The translations under genes were made by a program, and so were the position numbers. A stretch of DNA of 64,000 nucleotides, from the NCBI RefSeq assembly GCF_012584455.1, contig NZ_JABAEB010000008.1:174778-238777 (forward strand). Reading direction: 5' to 3'. Under the pieces are notes generated by a model that worked only from the letters and a program-made list of their open reading frames with translations, had not been told where the DNA came from and searched no databases. This document shows, in pieces, positions 27,520-37,560 of this stretch. Positions within the stretch are counted from its first letter, which is position 1. Each line of letters opens with the position of its first letter. This DNA is from Shewanella oncorhynchi (GTDB lineage Bacteria > Pseudomonadota > Gammaproteobacteria > Enterobacterales > Shewanellaceae).

Positions 27520-30175
27520 TACTCCTTTGCATAAAAAACTCAATTAACGCAAATAAATCATCATCAACCTCTTGCCAACATTTTAAGATAACTTTGTAAT
27601 CAATAGCATTGTTACGCGAAACACGCTCTAGTTCTTGGCAAGATAAATTTAATTTTTTTGCTCCTATGTAAAGAGAATTACTTTTAAGGGTATGGCTAAT
27701 TGCAGTAATAATACGAAGATCATTATCCACAATTGCAGACCTTAATGCTTCACGCTTAACAAGTAAATTACTATAATATTGCTCTAAAAAAATAGATAAC
27801 TCTTCATCGCTTATATCTTCACCTACAAAATTATATATATCTGACAAGTTGACCATCTGTAAGATATCCACTAATTCCTGCGGTGCTTCATCACAACAGA
27901 AAAAACTATTATCAAAAGAAGTATTATCAGATTTAACTGTAGACTTTTTTAAACTTGCATTATTTGACAAAGTGACTTTTACTTCATCTAAAAGGCCAAT
28001 CAAATCATTCAATGTCAGAGGCTTTACAAGTACGCGATTTGCTCCAGCCTGCAAACATTCATCTTTACATATGTCGCCATGATCAGCAGTCAACATCACA
28101 ATAATCGATGGCGCTAATTCCCGATACCCTTCAACCTCTCTAATGACGCCAATGAGGTCTGAGCCCGATATAGTTGGCATTATCACATCAGAAATAACGA
28201 CATTAAATTTATTTGTCTTAAAAAGCTCAATGGCTTGCATCGGATCTTGAACACAGGAAACTATAACTCCAACAGATAATAACTGTTTTTCGATAACAAA
28301 TAAGTTTTCTTGACAATCATCAATAACTAACACACTAATATTACTATAATCAGCACTATCCGAAGCCTGCTCGTCAATAATATTCAAATAATTTTTAACA
28401 TTAACGAAATCAGTTACTGATTGAATTCTGAGTGGTGGATATGAAATCACTTCGTAGTCGGAGTTAAACTTAGAAAGTGACACTCTCCTCAACTCTGCAA
28501 CTCTTTCTTTTCTTGTAAAAAGACTAGTTACAAATTCATTCTTTGAGATAATATCATTTTGATTCAAGTCAATAAAAAGTATTGAGCTTTCAGTTTCAAA
28601 TTCCAGTAATTCATTACTTGGTAAATATAGCAACTCGAAATCAAGCTCTTTGGAATATCTTGAAACTGATTCGTGAAAAATGGAACTGTTAGTATATGCC
28701 GTTACTGAAGCATCAATATCAGAACGATAGGAGCCGCTTACATCATGCGCCGTAAAGTGACTATCTAAAGCAAAATCAATAACAAAATAGAAAACGCTAC
28801 CATCACCGATACGACTAATAACCTGAAGGTCACTTCCCATTGAACGACATATACTTTTACTTATGTATAGTCCTAAGCCAACACCACCATACTGACGGTA
28901 AGAATTTGATGATGCCTGCTCATACTTACCGAACACTTTTGATTGTTCCTCTTCAGTTAAACCGATACCATTATCAATAACAGAAAACTTTAGTTTTACA
29001 TTTTCGAATGACTGTTCCAGAACTTCTACTTCTAATAGAATCGACGAGTCAATTTTATTGGAAAACTTAATTGAATTGGAGATTAAATTATAGATAACTT
29101 GATTTAGTTTAACTTCATCACAAATAACCCTGCGATTAAAATTTAATGGCATAAAAAAGTCTAAATTAATGTCTTTTTTATCTGCTTGAAGGCTAAACGC
29201 ATCAACAACAAATTCGCCTAACAACCTAACATCTACCGAGTCATTTTTAACATCTGCACTACTCTCATTTGTCTTTTTAAAATCCAACATACTATTAATG
29301 AGTAATAAAACTTGTTTTGAAGTACTGAATGCGACAGATAATAACTTCTTATCCTGTGCCCTTACATTACCTAAACTGAGCTCAATTAAGCCTAGCACTG
29401 CATTTAATGGTGTTCTAATCTCGTGACCTAGAGTGGCAATAAAATCACTTTTAAAGCTATTCAATTGTTCCAGCTCTGAACATTTCTCTATTAATACTTT
29501 TTCTTTCTCATATCGTTTAGATTCATCTATAATTAACCCAAACCGAGTTCTATCATCAAGGAAGAAATCTCTATACTCAAAATACAACCCTGATTTAGTT
29601 TTAAAAGATAGACATATTTTTTTATTAGTTGCACATTTATATCTAAACCACTTCATAATTCTATAATTATCTCTACCAACAACCTCATAGCTAACAATAT
29701 CTTGAATTAAACTAAAAAATGACTTGCCAATGTAATTATAAAAATGTAAATATGGGAAAAGGTATTTAACCCCGCCACCAATAAAATCAATATTACCAAG
29801 ACTATTTACGACAAGAACACCATCTGAAGTAATTTTCTGATATCTAGAGTCATCACCCGCAGGATTCTCACACCTAAATTGGCTATACTCGAAATTTTTT
29901 GTTATTGACGCATCATGCTCTACAACACAGAGCACAATAAAATTTTTATTTGCCATCTTTAATAGGCTAAACTTTAAACAGTTACTTCCTATCATTAAGC
30001 ATTCATTAGGCGTGATATTCTGTTTAATCTTTTCAAAATGCTGAATTATTTTTTTCTTGGCATTTTTTAAAAAATTATTATTTGAGAAAATTTGATTCTC
30101 GCCTAACCACTCCCCCTCAGGTGATAACATAAATGCACAAGAATCAAACAAGTCTAAATCAATACCATTCATCAT
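27506..30175 (-). CDS. Soluble hybrid histidine kinase (PAS-HisKA-HATPase-REC-Hpt)
   Basis: The 889-residue protein has no membrane segment. Residues 1-215 include two PAS-like regions. The phosphorylated histidine is His251 in LGHEIRTPLNAVLGL. The ATPase domain shows NSIKFSNK, DNGIGLTEEE and GGVGLGLYISK. A receiver follows (VLVIDDCQENLFVIEKQ, acceptor in VVISDVIMP), then a C-terminal Hpt domain with ISHTLKSNSLYIG. It can carry out a full internal relay to the next gene's receiver. The gene is strongly AT-rich. Confidence 0.88.
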   Translation of the reverse strand: MMNGIDLDLFDSCAFMLSPEGEWLGENQIFSNNNFLKNAKKKIIQHFEKIKQNITPNECLMIGSNCLKFSLLKMANKNFIVLCVVEHDASITKNFEYSQFRCENPAGDDSRYQKITSDGVLVVNSLGNIDFIGGGVKYLFPYLHFYNYIGKSFFSLIQDIVSYEVVGRDNYRIMKWFRYKCATNKKICLSFKTKSGLYFEYRDFFLDDRTRFGLIIDESKRYEKEKVLIEKCSELEQLNSFKSDFIATLGHEIRTPLNAVLGLIELSLGNVRAQDKKLLSVAFSTSKQVLLLINSMLDFKKTNESSADVKNDSVDVRLLGEFVVDAFSLQADKKDINLDFFMPLNFNRRVICDEVKLNQVIYNLISNSIKFSNKIDSSILLEVEVLEQSFENVKLKFSVIDNGIGLTEEEQSKVFGKYEQASSNSYRQYGGVGLGLYISKSICRSMGSDLQVISRIGDGSVFYFVIDFALDSHFTAHDVSGSYRSDIDASVTAYTNSSIFHESVSRYSKELDFELLYLPSNELLEFETESSILFIDLNQNDIISKNEFVTSLFTRKERVAELRRVSLSKFNSDYEVISYPPLRIQSVTDFVNVKNYLNIIDEQASDSADYSNISVLVIDDCQENLFVIEKQLLSVGVIVSCVQDPMQAIELFKTNKFNVVISDVIMPTISGSDLIGVIREVEGYRELAPSIIVMLTADHGDICKDECLQAGANRVLVKPLTLNDLIGLLDEVKVTLSNNASLKKSTVKSDNTSFDNSFFCCDEAPQELVDILQMVNLSDIYNFVGEDISDEELSIFLEQYYSNLLVKREALRSAIVDNDLRIITAISHTLKSNSLYIGAKKLNLSCQELERVSRNNAIDYKVILKCWQEVDDDLFALIEFFMQRSNASG

Positions 30176-30207
30176 CGCATATCCTTATTGCAAACTAGCA
30201 TTCATTA

Positions 30208-31428
30208 CTACTGAACTGAATTTTTATACTGATTAAACCAGCTATACACTTTATCACACGCAGAGATGAGCCTCTCAGGATCAATATTATAATTACCAAT
30301 GAAATAATCGACAGTAACCCAATCACCTTTCATATACGCCAGAGTAAGTTGTAAACAATGAGCTAAATATCCATGATTATTAAGTAAAGCACGCTTTATT
30401 TGCTGTTCAAGAGGAAGCGGCTCTATCGCTCTGTTCATCGGCTTATCTAAAATGGCATCTAAAGTAGATAATAATCCAGTCAAAAATGCTGACTCTTTCA
30501 ACAAAGGAAATCCCATTAATGATATTAACTCTTCACATAACCGAGCCCTGATTATAGTATTATTAATTAACACAACTGGTTTATTGGGATTAAGTTCAGC
30601 CAAAATAATGAGACTGACAAACTTACGAAGTTTATTTTCACCTAAAAAAATCATAGTCTGCTTAATTGAGGTAAATTCATTCACATGCTCAAACTGACTT
30701 GAATTGACATACCTTAGTAATTTATAGGTAAGATCTAAATCTTGAGAAAAATAATGTTCAAGTTTTTTATAACTAAAATCAGACTTAAAAACCTCATTGT
30801 AAATAGACATAACAAAATGTTGTGTAGCACCTATTTCACTCCCCTCTATGAGTTCTGGCTTATAAAAATAATAACCTTGAAAATAATCAAAACCGAGTGA
30901 CTTAGCTAGCCTATACTCTTCCAATGTTTCAACTTTCTCTGCAAGTAGTTTTAAATTATACTGTCTAAATTTAGGGATCAGATGAGAAACACTATCTAAA
31001 GGCGTTGAAATTATATCAATTTTTATAAGTTTAAAAAAAGGAAAAAAACGTTCCCACTCAGGAGAATAAACAAAGTCATCTAAAGCAAGATAATAACCCA
31101 AGTTAAATAACTCTTTAATTAAAATAAAGTTATCCTCGCTTGGGCTAACAGTTTCCAATACCTCAACAATAATATTTTTGTATGGAAACATGTATAACAA
31201 ATGGTCTCGCAAGAAATGAGATGGAAAATTAATTAATGCTGGCTTCCCTTCGGTTAAATCCTCTAGATCCATACTTAAATAACTATTTACAAACACTTTA
31301 GCTGTAGCAACATTGTCTGTAACACCCTGTGGAAAATAGTTATCCCGGCTATTTCTAAAGAGCAACTCATAAGCAACAACGTTTTTATTTCTATTCAGTA
31401 TAGGCTGTCTTGCCATATAAAAGCGCAT
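30208..31428 (-). CDS. EAL-like/HDOD signalling protein (YuxH/CdgJ type)
   Basis: The 406-residue protein has an N-terminal EAL fold in which the signature is YELLF instead of EALLR and the metal-binding residues are largely absent, so it should not cleave c-di-GMP. The C-terminal HDOD domain spans about residues 195-400 (FSQDLDLTYKLLRYVNSSQF). Relatives such as Vibrio CdgJ affect motility and attachment. SD AGAGGTG is clear. It is the first gene of a three-gene operon, 32 bases before the kinase. Confidence 0.85.
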   Translation of the reverse strand: MRFYMARQPILNRNKNVVAYELLFRNSRDNYFPQGVTDNVATAKVFVNSYLSMDLEDLTEGKPALINFPSHFLRDHLLYMFPYKNIIVEVLETVSPSEDNFILIKELFNLGYYLALDDFVYSPEWERFFPFFKLIKIDIISTPLDSVSHLIPKFRQYNLKLLAEKVETLEEYRLAKSLGFDYFQGYYFYKPELIEGSEIGATQHFVMSIYNEVFKSDFSYKKLEHYFSQDLDLTYKLLRYVNSSQFEHVNEFTSIKQTMIFLGENKLRKFVSLIILAELNPNKPVVLINNTIIRARLCEELISLMGFPLLKESAFLTGLLSTLDAILDKPMNRAIEPLPLEQQIKRALLNNHGYLAHCLQLTLAYMKGDWVTVDYFIGNYNIDPERLISACDKVYSWFNQYKNSVQ

Positions 31429-32011
31429 AGTTCACCTCTTCCCTTTGGGTCACTTAACTTTATAATCATTAGTGAATCAGTCCTTTAATTTTTCAGTCTA
31501 GACCTAGGTGCCCCATCTTTCAACTGCACTTTTCTAGCCTAGACTATAAATTAGCAGAAGTAGTGATTAAATCCGGTTTAAATCTCAGATTTATACTTAA
31601 TTTAGGTGAATATTTAAGAAATCATACTCAAGATATAAATACCTATTTTGAGGTATGACTATCTTGTTTATCCATAAAAATTAAGTATTAAATGAACCGC
31701 TATTCTAGTACCCAGCAACGAAATAAAATGAGTAAAATGAACAGTTAAAACTGAAAAAAACTATTATTAATCCTTTTAGACATAATGGACTTATTGGCTT
31801 ATTGGCTTATTGGCTTATTGCCAGTTAATGGCGTCATTACATAGCAGTGATACTAGATGAAGAACTTACCGCACTAGGGTTTGCTGGCGAGGATGTCACA
31901 ACGATTTGACTGGATTTGATGCGAGGCTGAGCCCGTGTAGTGTCGTTATCCACATAAACGGGCAACATAAGCAGGTGATGAACACCATTTTGAGCTAGCT
32001 TGATAACAACA
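31429..32011. other. AT-rich gap with a short tandem repeat
   Basis: No gene, clear promoter or terminator was found in these 583 bases. They presumably hold the promoter of the signalling operon at the left end. Confidence 0.5.
31791..31822. repeat. 8-base tandem repeat, four units
   Basis: TTATTGGC is repeated three times exactly (31791-31814) and a fourth time with one change (TTATTGCC). It is non-coding and could be a slippage-prone site. Confidence 0.85.
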
Positions 32012-32617
32012 CTAGTCGTGTCCCCAAGGTTTGGGTGGTAATGCTACTGGCTGGGTAAGATCAAAATCGACTTTAAAATTGCGTTGTTCTCGCGTGAGTT
32101 GGTAACTAAAAATCGTTGGCGTAATTTCCATGTGCCACACATTCGTGATCGACTGGGTTAGCCCATTCTTAACGAAGTTATCGATAGATTCCCTATCAAT
32201 TGGAAATGATTGTTTCTGTACTGTCCCATCATTCATAGTGTCGCCGCCATACATGGTCACAGCATCTTCACTTCCATCATGATGGCGATGGTCGTGCTTC
32301 AACTTAAGTCCTTGCTGCGTTTTAGTCAGCACCCAAGTACGCGAGTGGTCATCACCCACATGGAACGGGATCTTAAGCTCAGTGTCGCTACATTCACGCA
32401 CGTGCATAATTAACGACTTACCGCTAAAGGCTGAATCGGCACTGTCACCCGATACCACTTTTCCCGCAAAGGCTTGGCCACAATGGGCCGCTATTTGTGC
32501 GAAAAAAGTATTTTGCGTCTTGGTGGATAGCGACTCAACTTGAGCAGCGATGGATGGCAACGCGATAAAAGACAAACTGATAAGCCCGAGGCTCGGTAGG
32601 GTAATGTTGGGATTCAT
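32012..32617 (-). CDS. Secreted protein of unknown function
   Basis: The 201-residue precursor has a signal peptide (cut near SIAAQ) and a hydrophilic mature part with two cysteines (AHCGQAF, RECSD) that could pair. It also has a His/Asp-rich stretch (KHDHRHHDGSED, about 110-121) that could bind metal. The start ATG at 32617 has GGAG six bases upstream; an in-frame GTG at 32629 lacks one. It is a single gene and is not recognised. Confidence 0.7.
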   Translation of the reverse strand: MNPNITLPSLGLISLSFIALPSIAAQVESLSTKTQNTFFAQIAAHCGQAFAGKVVSGDSADSAFSGKSLIMHVRECSDTELKIPFHVGDDHSRTWVLTKTQQGLKLKHDHRHHDGSEDAVTMYGGDTMNDGTVQKQSFPIDRESIDNFVKNGLTQSITNVWHMEITPTIFSYQLTREQRNFKVDFDLTQPVALPPKPWGHD

Positions 32618-32714
32618 TATGTTCTCCACTTTTTTTAGATGGAAAACACCCTAACACTAGGAAATAAATTCAAACTGAATTTCACCTAGTGTTAGTGATG
32701 ATAAACCAAAGTGA

Positions 32715-33752
32715 TTACCAGCCGATATAAGTACGCGATCGATTACCCAGACGCTTTTTGATAAAGCGAGCCGTCATAATACTGCCTACCATCATGAAAA
32801 TGAAAATCCCAGCGGAAAAGAGCACGCTAGTCACAGCAGAACCTGGTGGGAAGCGGAAACGCATTACGGTTGCAGCCGTGTTAAATAGCATATCGAAGAG
32901 TGGATGAATAAAGAAAATTGCAAAACTCATCTCGGCGACTTCGACTAACCAAGGCAAACGACTTCGTCCCGACAACCATTCACAGAAATTCAGTACTAAT
33001 ACACATAAACAAAGTTTCTGAATAAACTGCCAATCGATACCGTTGTACTCAAATGGTGCCTTATGATAGTTACCAATATGCTGCACTATGTAAGTTTGTT
33101 CGACTAAGCTAACCACTAAAAAAATCATCGCTAGTGCGGTGAAAATAGAGCCAAAGCGCGTCACAATATGTTCATCTTGCGAATATAAAATACCAATCAA
33201 GTAGAAAGGTACAAAATACACGACTGAGTGAATAAAATTGACGTTACCTATAGGTCTATGCAACAGAATTGCTACCACACAACTCAGTACAAATAGTGTC
33301 CAACGCATCTGCTGCGAGCAACGGATAAACCATAAAAAAATCGGCGAGAATAAAAACACCGCCATGATGAAGGGAATGTACCAGTGCGGATACAGAATAT
33401 AACCGTTACGCACAGTATAAAAAATACTCAGCAAGACATTATCGAGCGGCTGATGCTCCATAAATATCCAGCGCAAACACAAACAAAATAGACCAATTAA
33501 TGACACAACTAAAAAAGGATAAAGTACGTTTTGTACTTTGTTCTTCATAAACTTGCTGTAGTCGAAATCCTTATAAAAAATGCGGTGGAAAAAGTATCCC
33601 GAGATAAACACAAATAACGCCGTGCCACCACGCAATAGATTTTCCAGCAACAGCGGGAAACCTTCACCAGAGTTGTAAATACTGTGGCCAAGCACGATAA
33701 AGATAATCGCAATGCCACGCATGTAGGTAAATTCGAGCTGATTTTTTCTCAT
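32715..33752 (-). CDS. Membrane acyltransferase (acyltransferase 3 family)
   Basis: The 345-residue inner-membrane protein has about ten helices and the family N-terminus QLEFTYMRGIAIIFIVLGHS, in which the arginine and histidine are the conserved catalytic/active-face residues. Family members transfer acetyl, succinyl or other acyl groups to cell-surface sugars or peptidoglycan. The gene begins two bases after the stop of the metallopeptidase-like gene with no good SD of its own, so translation is probably coupled. Confidence 0.85.
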   Translation of the reverse strand: MRKNQLEFTYMRGIAIIFIVLGHSIYNSGEGFPLLLENLLRGGTALFVFISGYFFHRIFYKDFDYSKFMKNKVQNVLYPFLVVSLIGLFCLCLRWIFMEHQPLDNVLLSIFYTVRNGYILYPHWYIPFIMAVFLFSPIFLWFIRCSQQMRWTLFVLSCVVAILLHRPIGNVNFIHSVVYFVPFYLIGILYSQDEHIVTRFGSIFTALAMIFLVVSLVEQTYIVQHIGNYHKAPFEYNGIDWQFIQKLCLCVLVLNFCEWLSGRSRLPWLVEVAEMSFAIFFIHPLFDMLFNTAATVMRFRFPPGSAVTSVLFSAGIFIFMMVGSIMTARFIKKRLGNRSRTYIGW

Positions 33753-33754
33753 TA

Positions 33755-35152
33755 TTAATTCATCGCACAGTAGAGGGTTCTTCCATCAACAACACTCGCA
33801 GAAACCCTAATAGTTCCATGGACTTCCGCTTCGTTGAATACCAGATACTGACCCTCACGCTGAAAGGGGAATGCTAAAGGTAACAGAGTTGCCGCCTCAA
33901 TGCCCTCACAAAAATTTTGTACCGGAACATCAAGTAATGGACTGCCACTCACTGACAAGTTACTAAATTGCGCACTCATCCCTAAATAAGCTTGAGTCAC
34001 TTCCTCTTGATAGGGCACCACATAAAAGCCAGAACGTACGTCACCCACATCGATAAAACTGCTGCTATCGCTCACGCTCGGCATAACCAATAACGGCACT
34101 TTTGGATCCTGCACATTCAACAACAACTGAGACAATTTTGCTTGAGTGGCAGGGTAATACGCTAGCATCTCCTGCAGCTGTTTCTTTTGTTTAGCGTCTT
34201 TCTTGTCTAGCGGGGATACAGGCTTTACGCGGTTCAGTAGTAAATCCACAGGTAACATACCCGACATGACCGACTCTTTCCACACATAAGGGTCTTGAGT
34301 GCTATCCAACAATATGCCCGCCAGAGCGCCAATATTTGCCGCCTCAGCCGTCCAACCAACCCACATCTTCTGCTGTTGATAATAGTCATACACATATTTT
34401 GTCAGTATTTGCTGATAACCCAGTAAAGTTTGATTTTGACTCAACACACGCGCACCAGCGACCAATTCCACATACTTAGCGCTGCCTTCAACAAGATCAT
34501 TGATGTAACCGACTTTATCTTCATTCGGCGCAATTTGGCGCCATTGCTGCAACCAATAGGCTGCATAGCTAAGGTGTAATGACTGTTGCTCGGGTTGTGC
34601 CAGCGCCGCCATTAAGGCATCAAATAACTGTAAACGATAATAGCGAGCATCGAAGTTGAGCGGAAAGACCTCGCCCTCATAACGCTTACCGTCTTCTAAT
34701 ACTCGCCATTCGGATTGGGCATAAAAATGGAAGGCTTCATGCAAGCCATTGCTCGCCCAGATTAAAAAAGCTAAATCCGTTGGCTTAGTGTCGCGAGTAA
34801 ATTGGATGTTAGGCACTTCGAGCTGGATCAATACGCCTGGCTGGCCATTATATTGCGGAAAGCCGAAACTCACCGATAGACCAGAGTGCAGATTGACCGA
34901 CTCTAACACACTGTTATCTTGGATTATTTCGCCACCAGGCTGTCGAAGCCAGACATTACCACCATAACTAAAGAGGTGTACTTTATCTTCAAGGCGAAAA
35001 CCAGGCCACAAAGCTTCGCTCTGGCGACTATTCTTTGCCATAAAATCGAGGTAAAGACGGGCGAGTTGTTCCGGAGAGGCCTCATCGGCAAACGCGGGGG
35101 TAGCGGCAGAGACACCTAAAAGCCATAGGATCACTACCATAATATTTTTCAT
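33755..35152 (-). CDS. Secreted putative zinc metallopeptidase
   Basis: The 465-residue precursor has a signal peptide (cut after AFADE). It carries a zinc-peptidase motif HEAFH at 138-142 preceded by a hydrophobic helix, and about 80 residues later VEGSAKYVE (221-229), where Glu222 could be the third zinc ligand as in gluzincins. The C-terminal 120 residues look like a beta-rich domain. No family name is recognised. It is translationally coupled to the acyltransferase, suggesting both act on the same envelope polymer or exported product. Confidence 0.6.
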   Translation of the reverse strand: MKNIMVVILWLLGVSAATPAFADEASPEQLARLYLDFMAKNSRQSEALWPGFRLEDKVHLFSYGGNVWLRQPGGEIIQDNSVLESVNLHSGLSVSFGFPQYNGQPGVLIQLEVPNIQFTRDTKPTDLAFLIWASNGLHEAFHFYAQSEWRVLEDGKRYEGEVFPLNFDARYYRLQLFDALMAALAQPEQQSLHLSYAAYWLQQWRQIAPNEDKVGYINDLVEGSAKYVELVAGARVLSQNQTLLGYQQILTKYVYDYYQQQKMWVGWTAEAANIGALAGILLDSTQDPYVWKESVMSGMLPVDLLLNRVKPVSPLDKKDAKQKKQLQEMLAYYPATQAKLSQLLLNVQDPKVPLLVMPSVSDSSSFIDVGDVRSGFYVVPYQEEVTQAYLGMSAQFSNLSVSGSPLLDVPVQNFCEGIEAATLLPLAFPFQREGQYLVFNEAEVHGTIRVSASVVDGRTLYCAMN

Positions 35153-35352
35153 TTATCTGCCTAAACAAACACAAGGGGTTTACAAAACAGCGCTAGCATA
35201 TAGCGCAATCAAGCAATAGTGAAACATTTGCAAAAAAATATTTTTACCCCAGAAAATCTCAGTCAAAACCAAATCAACGACTCCTAATGAAATCATATTT
35301 TTAGCACAATTTTGCATCACTTAGGCGATTGCGTTCGCTAAAGGCAATAGGT

Positions 35353-35706
35353 TTAAGTCTTAGGTTCGCTCGGCTTATCTCCAAACCACAGTGCGAGTTT
35401 ATCCGCCGCAAGGGATTTCACTTCATCATCGATATATAGGGTCACCATAGTCAGGGCAGCGGCAAGGGCACCTAAATCATCGGTAAAGCCAACTAAAGGA
35501 GTCAGATCGGGAATCGCATCTAAAGGCAAAACAAAATACGCTAACGCGCCGTAGATGACTGACTTAGCCCACTTAGGCGTATTGGGTTGTTGCGCTGCAT
35601 AATAAAGCCATAGTGCCCGCTCGATGACCTCTCTACCTGCTTGACGGCTAAAGAGTTTGATCTTGTTCCAAAATCCGCTGTCAGTAAATTGCTCATCCGC
35701 CATCAT
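35353..35706 (-). CDS. DUF1232 (YkvA-type) membrane protein
   Basis: The 117-residue protein carries the DUF1232 core: LAYFVLPLDAIPDLTPLVGFTDDLGALAAAL, which forms two membrane-associated helices. Its function is unknown. The ATG pair at 35706/35703 has GGAG just upstream; the longer in-frame extension to 35751 is not supported. It begins 46 bases after the AraC-type gene on the same strand. Confidence 0.8.
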   Translation of the reverse strand: MMADEQFTDSGFWNKIKLFSRQAGREVIERALWLYYAAQQPNTPKWAKSVIYGALAYFVLPLDAIPDLTPLVGFTDDLGALAAALTMVTLYIDDEVKSLAADKLALWFGDKPSEPKT

Positions 35707-35752
35707 ATTTCTCCAATACCCTAAAGTTGTTTGGGTATACACCCATGCCACT

Positions 35753-36511
35753 TCACAGTGTACGACGATAAGCCGCAGGGGTCAGGCCAAATTGTTGCTT
35801 AAAACGTAAGGAAAACTTTTCCGCAGATTGATAACCACAGGCCAAAGCCACTTGTAATACTGGCTCGCTCGAATTTTGCAACATGGCTAAACCATGGCAA
35901 AGCCGCACTTCTGCCAGTAACTGCCTAAAACTGGTGTCTTCTAAGGCCAATTTACGCCTAAGGCTTGCCGTGCTCATGTGTAACTTGTCGGCAATATCCT
36001 CCTGCTGCCATGACGCCGAAGGACTCACACTCATCAAGGCCAAGGCCGCTTGAGTCACGCTGCGTTGGGTGTGTCCATACAACCAGTTCACACTGCGTTT
36101 ATCCGGCAAACTTAACAGTAACGCGGCCAAATAATGCAGTTGAACAGGATCGGCCAGAGACAAGGTCAAACTCTGTAATAACGCATTCCAAGCTAAGTCC
36201 ACAGCGCGTGATATGTTTTGGACTGGCATAGGGTCACGCCAATCGGTAGCACTTGATAAAATACCTTGGGGTAAATCGTGGGGGAGTAATAACTGCACCG
36301 CCCGATAACGCCCAAGAAAAGGTCGATTAACAAAGCTAATATGCGAACCAGCAGGAATTAACAGTAACTGCCCTTGGCCTACTAAAACAGATTCATCTTG
36401 CCAGAGCAGAGACTTTTCACCATAGATAACCCGAATAATCGACGGCTGATGTACAGGGACTTGAGATAAAGATTGTGCCTGCTTCGAATCATATTCAAAC
36501 ATACGGATCAT
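35753..36511 (-). CDS. AraC-family transcriptional regulator
   Basis: The 252-residue regulator has an N-terminal cupin-like sensing domain (residues about 15-100, with GQGQLLLIPAGSHISF) and a C-terminal double helix-turn-helix (about 155-250), with the conserved VALACGYQSAEKFSLRFKQQFGLTPAAYRR signature. The target is unknown; it lies 24 bases after the PEBP gene on the same strand and may be cotranscribed with it and DUF1232. Confidence 0.88.
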   Translation of the reverse strand: MIRMFEYDSKQAQSLSQVPVHQPSIIRVIYGEKSLLWQDESVLVGQGQLLLIPAGSHISFVNRPFLGRYRAVQLLLPHDLPQGILSSATDWRDPMPVQNISRAVDLAWNALLQSLTLSLADPVQLHYLAALLLSLPDKRSVNWLYGHTQRSVTQAALALMSVSPSASWQQEDIADKLHMSTASLRRKLALEDTSFRQLLAEVRLCHGLAMLQNSSEPVLQVALACGYQSAEKFSLRFKQQFGLTPAAYRRTL

Positions 36512-36535
36512 GACACCAGCCTAATTATCAATGGA

Positions 36536-37078
36536 TTATTGATTATATACCGCAGTCAACTTGGCGTTGCCGAGCGCTTGTGCCCTGAGCATAAAGCCCA
36601 ATAAGGCAGGACTAGCATCCTTTGGCAATTCTAAAGCACTGGGTAATGCCCACACAGTAAATTCGTACCTGTGAACACCATGACCTTGGGGCGGGCATGC
36701 GCCACCAAAATTTGTAGTACCAAAATCGTTCTTCAAGGCAATGGCACCTTTGGGCAGTGCATCAACATGCGAGCCCGCACCTTGTGCGAGCGAAGTTTGC
36801 GCTACGGGTAAGTTATAAACGGCCCAGTGCCACCAACCGCTGCCCGTTGGCGCATCAGGATCATAAGCTGTCACTGCAAATGCTTTAGTTCCTGTGGGCA
36901 CCTCAGTCCAAGTCAGTTGCGGTGAAGTATTTTCCCCTTGGCAACCAAAGCCATTAAACACTAATTGCGATGTCAGTTTATTGCCCTCGCTCATATCTTT
37001 GCTCGTTAATGTCATAGCACTTGCTTGTCCAACGAATAACCCAAGCATTAAACTCGCCCCTAACCACCCTTTATTCAT
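36536..37078 (-). CDS. Periplasmic YbhB/YbcL-type PEBP protein
   Basis: The 180-residue precursor has a signal peptide (cut after ASA). The mature part is a phosphatidylethanolamine-binding-like fold with YDPDAPTGSGWWHWAVYNLP and the GGACPPQGHGVHRYEFTVWAL motif forming the anion pocket. Bacterial members have no settled function. Two cysteines (GCQG and GACP) may pair. It is the first gene of a minus-strand unit with the AraC regulator. Confidence 0.85.
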   Translation of the reverse strand: MNKGWLGASLMLGLFVGQASAMTLTSKDMSEGNKLTSQLVFNGFGCQGENTSPQLTWTEVPTGTKAFAVTAYDPDAPTGSGWWHWAVYNLPVAQTSLAQGAGSHVDALPKGAIALKNDFGTTNFGGACPPQGHGVHRYEFTVWALPSALELPKDASPALLGFMLRAQALGNAKLTAVYNQ

Positions 37079-37560
37079 GTCTATCTCCTATTCATGTTCG
37101 ACCTGACTCACTTTACGTCAATCAAAAAAATAACATCTGCCCTAAAACGACAACTTTCTGCCCCAAATGCTCAAATGTGAGAAAAAAGTTATCATTTTTG
37201 CATTTTTCAAGCAGAAGGATGATTTTGTAACGAAAATATCTGCATAACAATGCAAATATGGAATGCGGTATAAATCAGAATGATGATTACAGCAGCCTTT
37301 AAATTAAGATTAGATATTTGAAATAAGATATTTTATGCAAATAATATTATTTAAATAATTCTGACAATATTTACTTTCATAATTTAGATAAAGATACTTA
37401 AGCATGATTGACTCCATTTAATATCGATAAATTAAGTTAAATTGACGTGCTAATTATTTAAAAATAAGACATAGGTCATGATTTTATTTATAACTCGCAT
37501 ATAAACTTCATTACGTAATAAAAAACTAACCATTTTCTCTAAGTCATAATGGAGTCGTAT
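37079..37560. other. AT-rich gap upstream of the speFL-speF leader
   Basis: These 482 bases contain no recognisable gene. The promoter for speFL-speF should lie here; a weak TTGACG-17-TAAGAC candidate starts at 37442. No terminator or named operator was seen. Confidence 0.4.

Noticed and set aside
31791..31822. Possible CRISPR array
   Set aside because: The units are 8 bases and directly adjacent, without spacers or cas genes.
37442..37470. TTGACG-17-TAAGAC as the speFL promoter
   Set aside because: The -10 matches only three positions; in such AT-rich DNA this is expected by chance.
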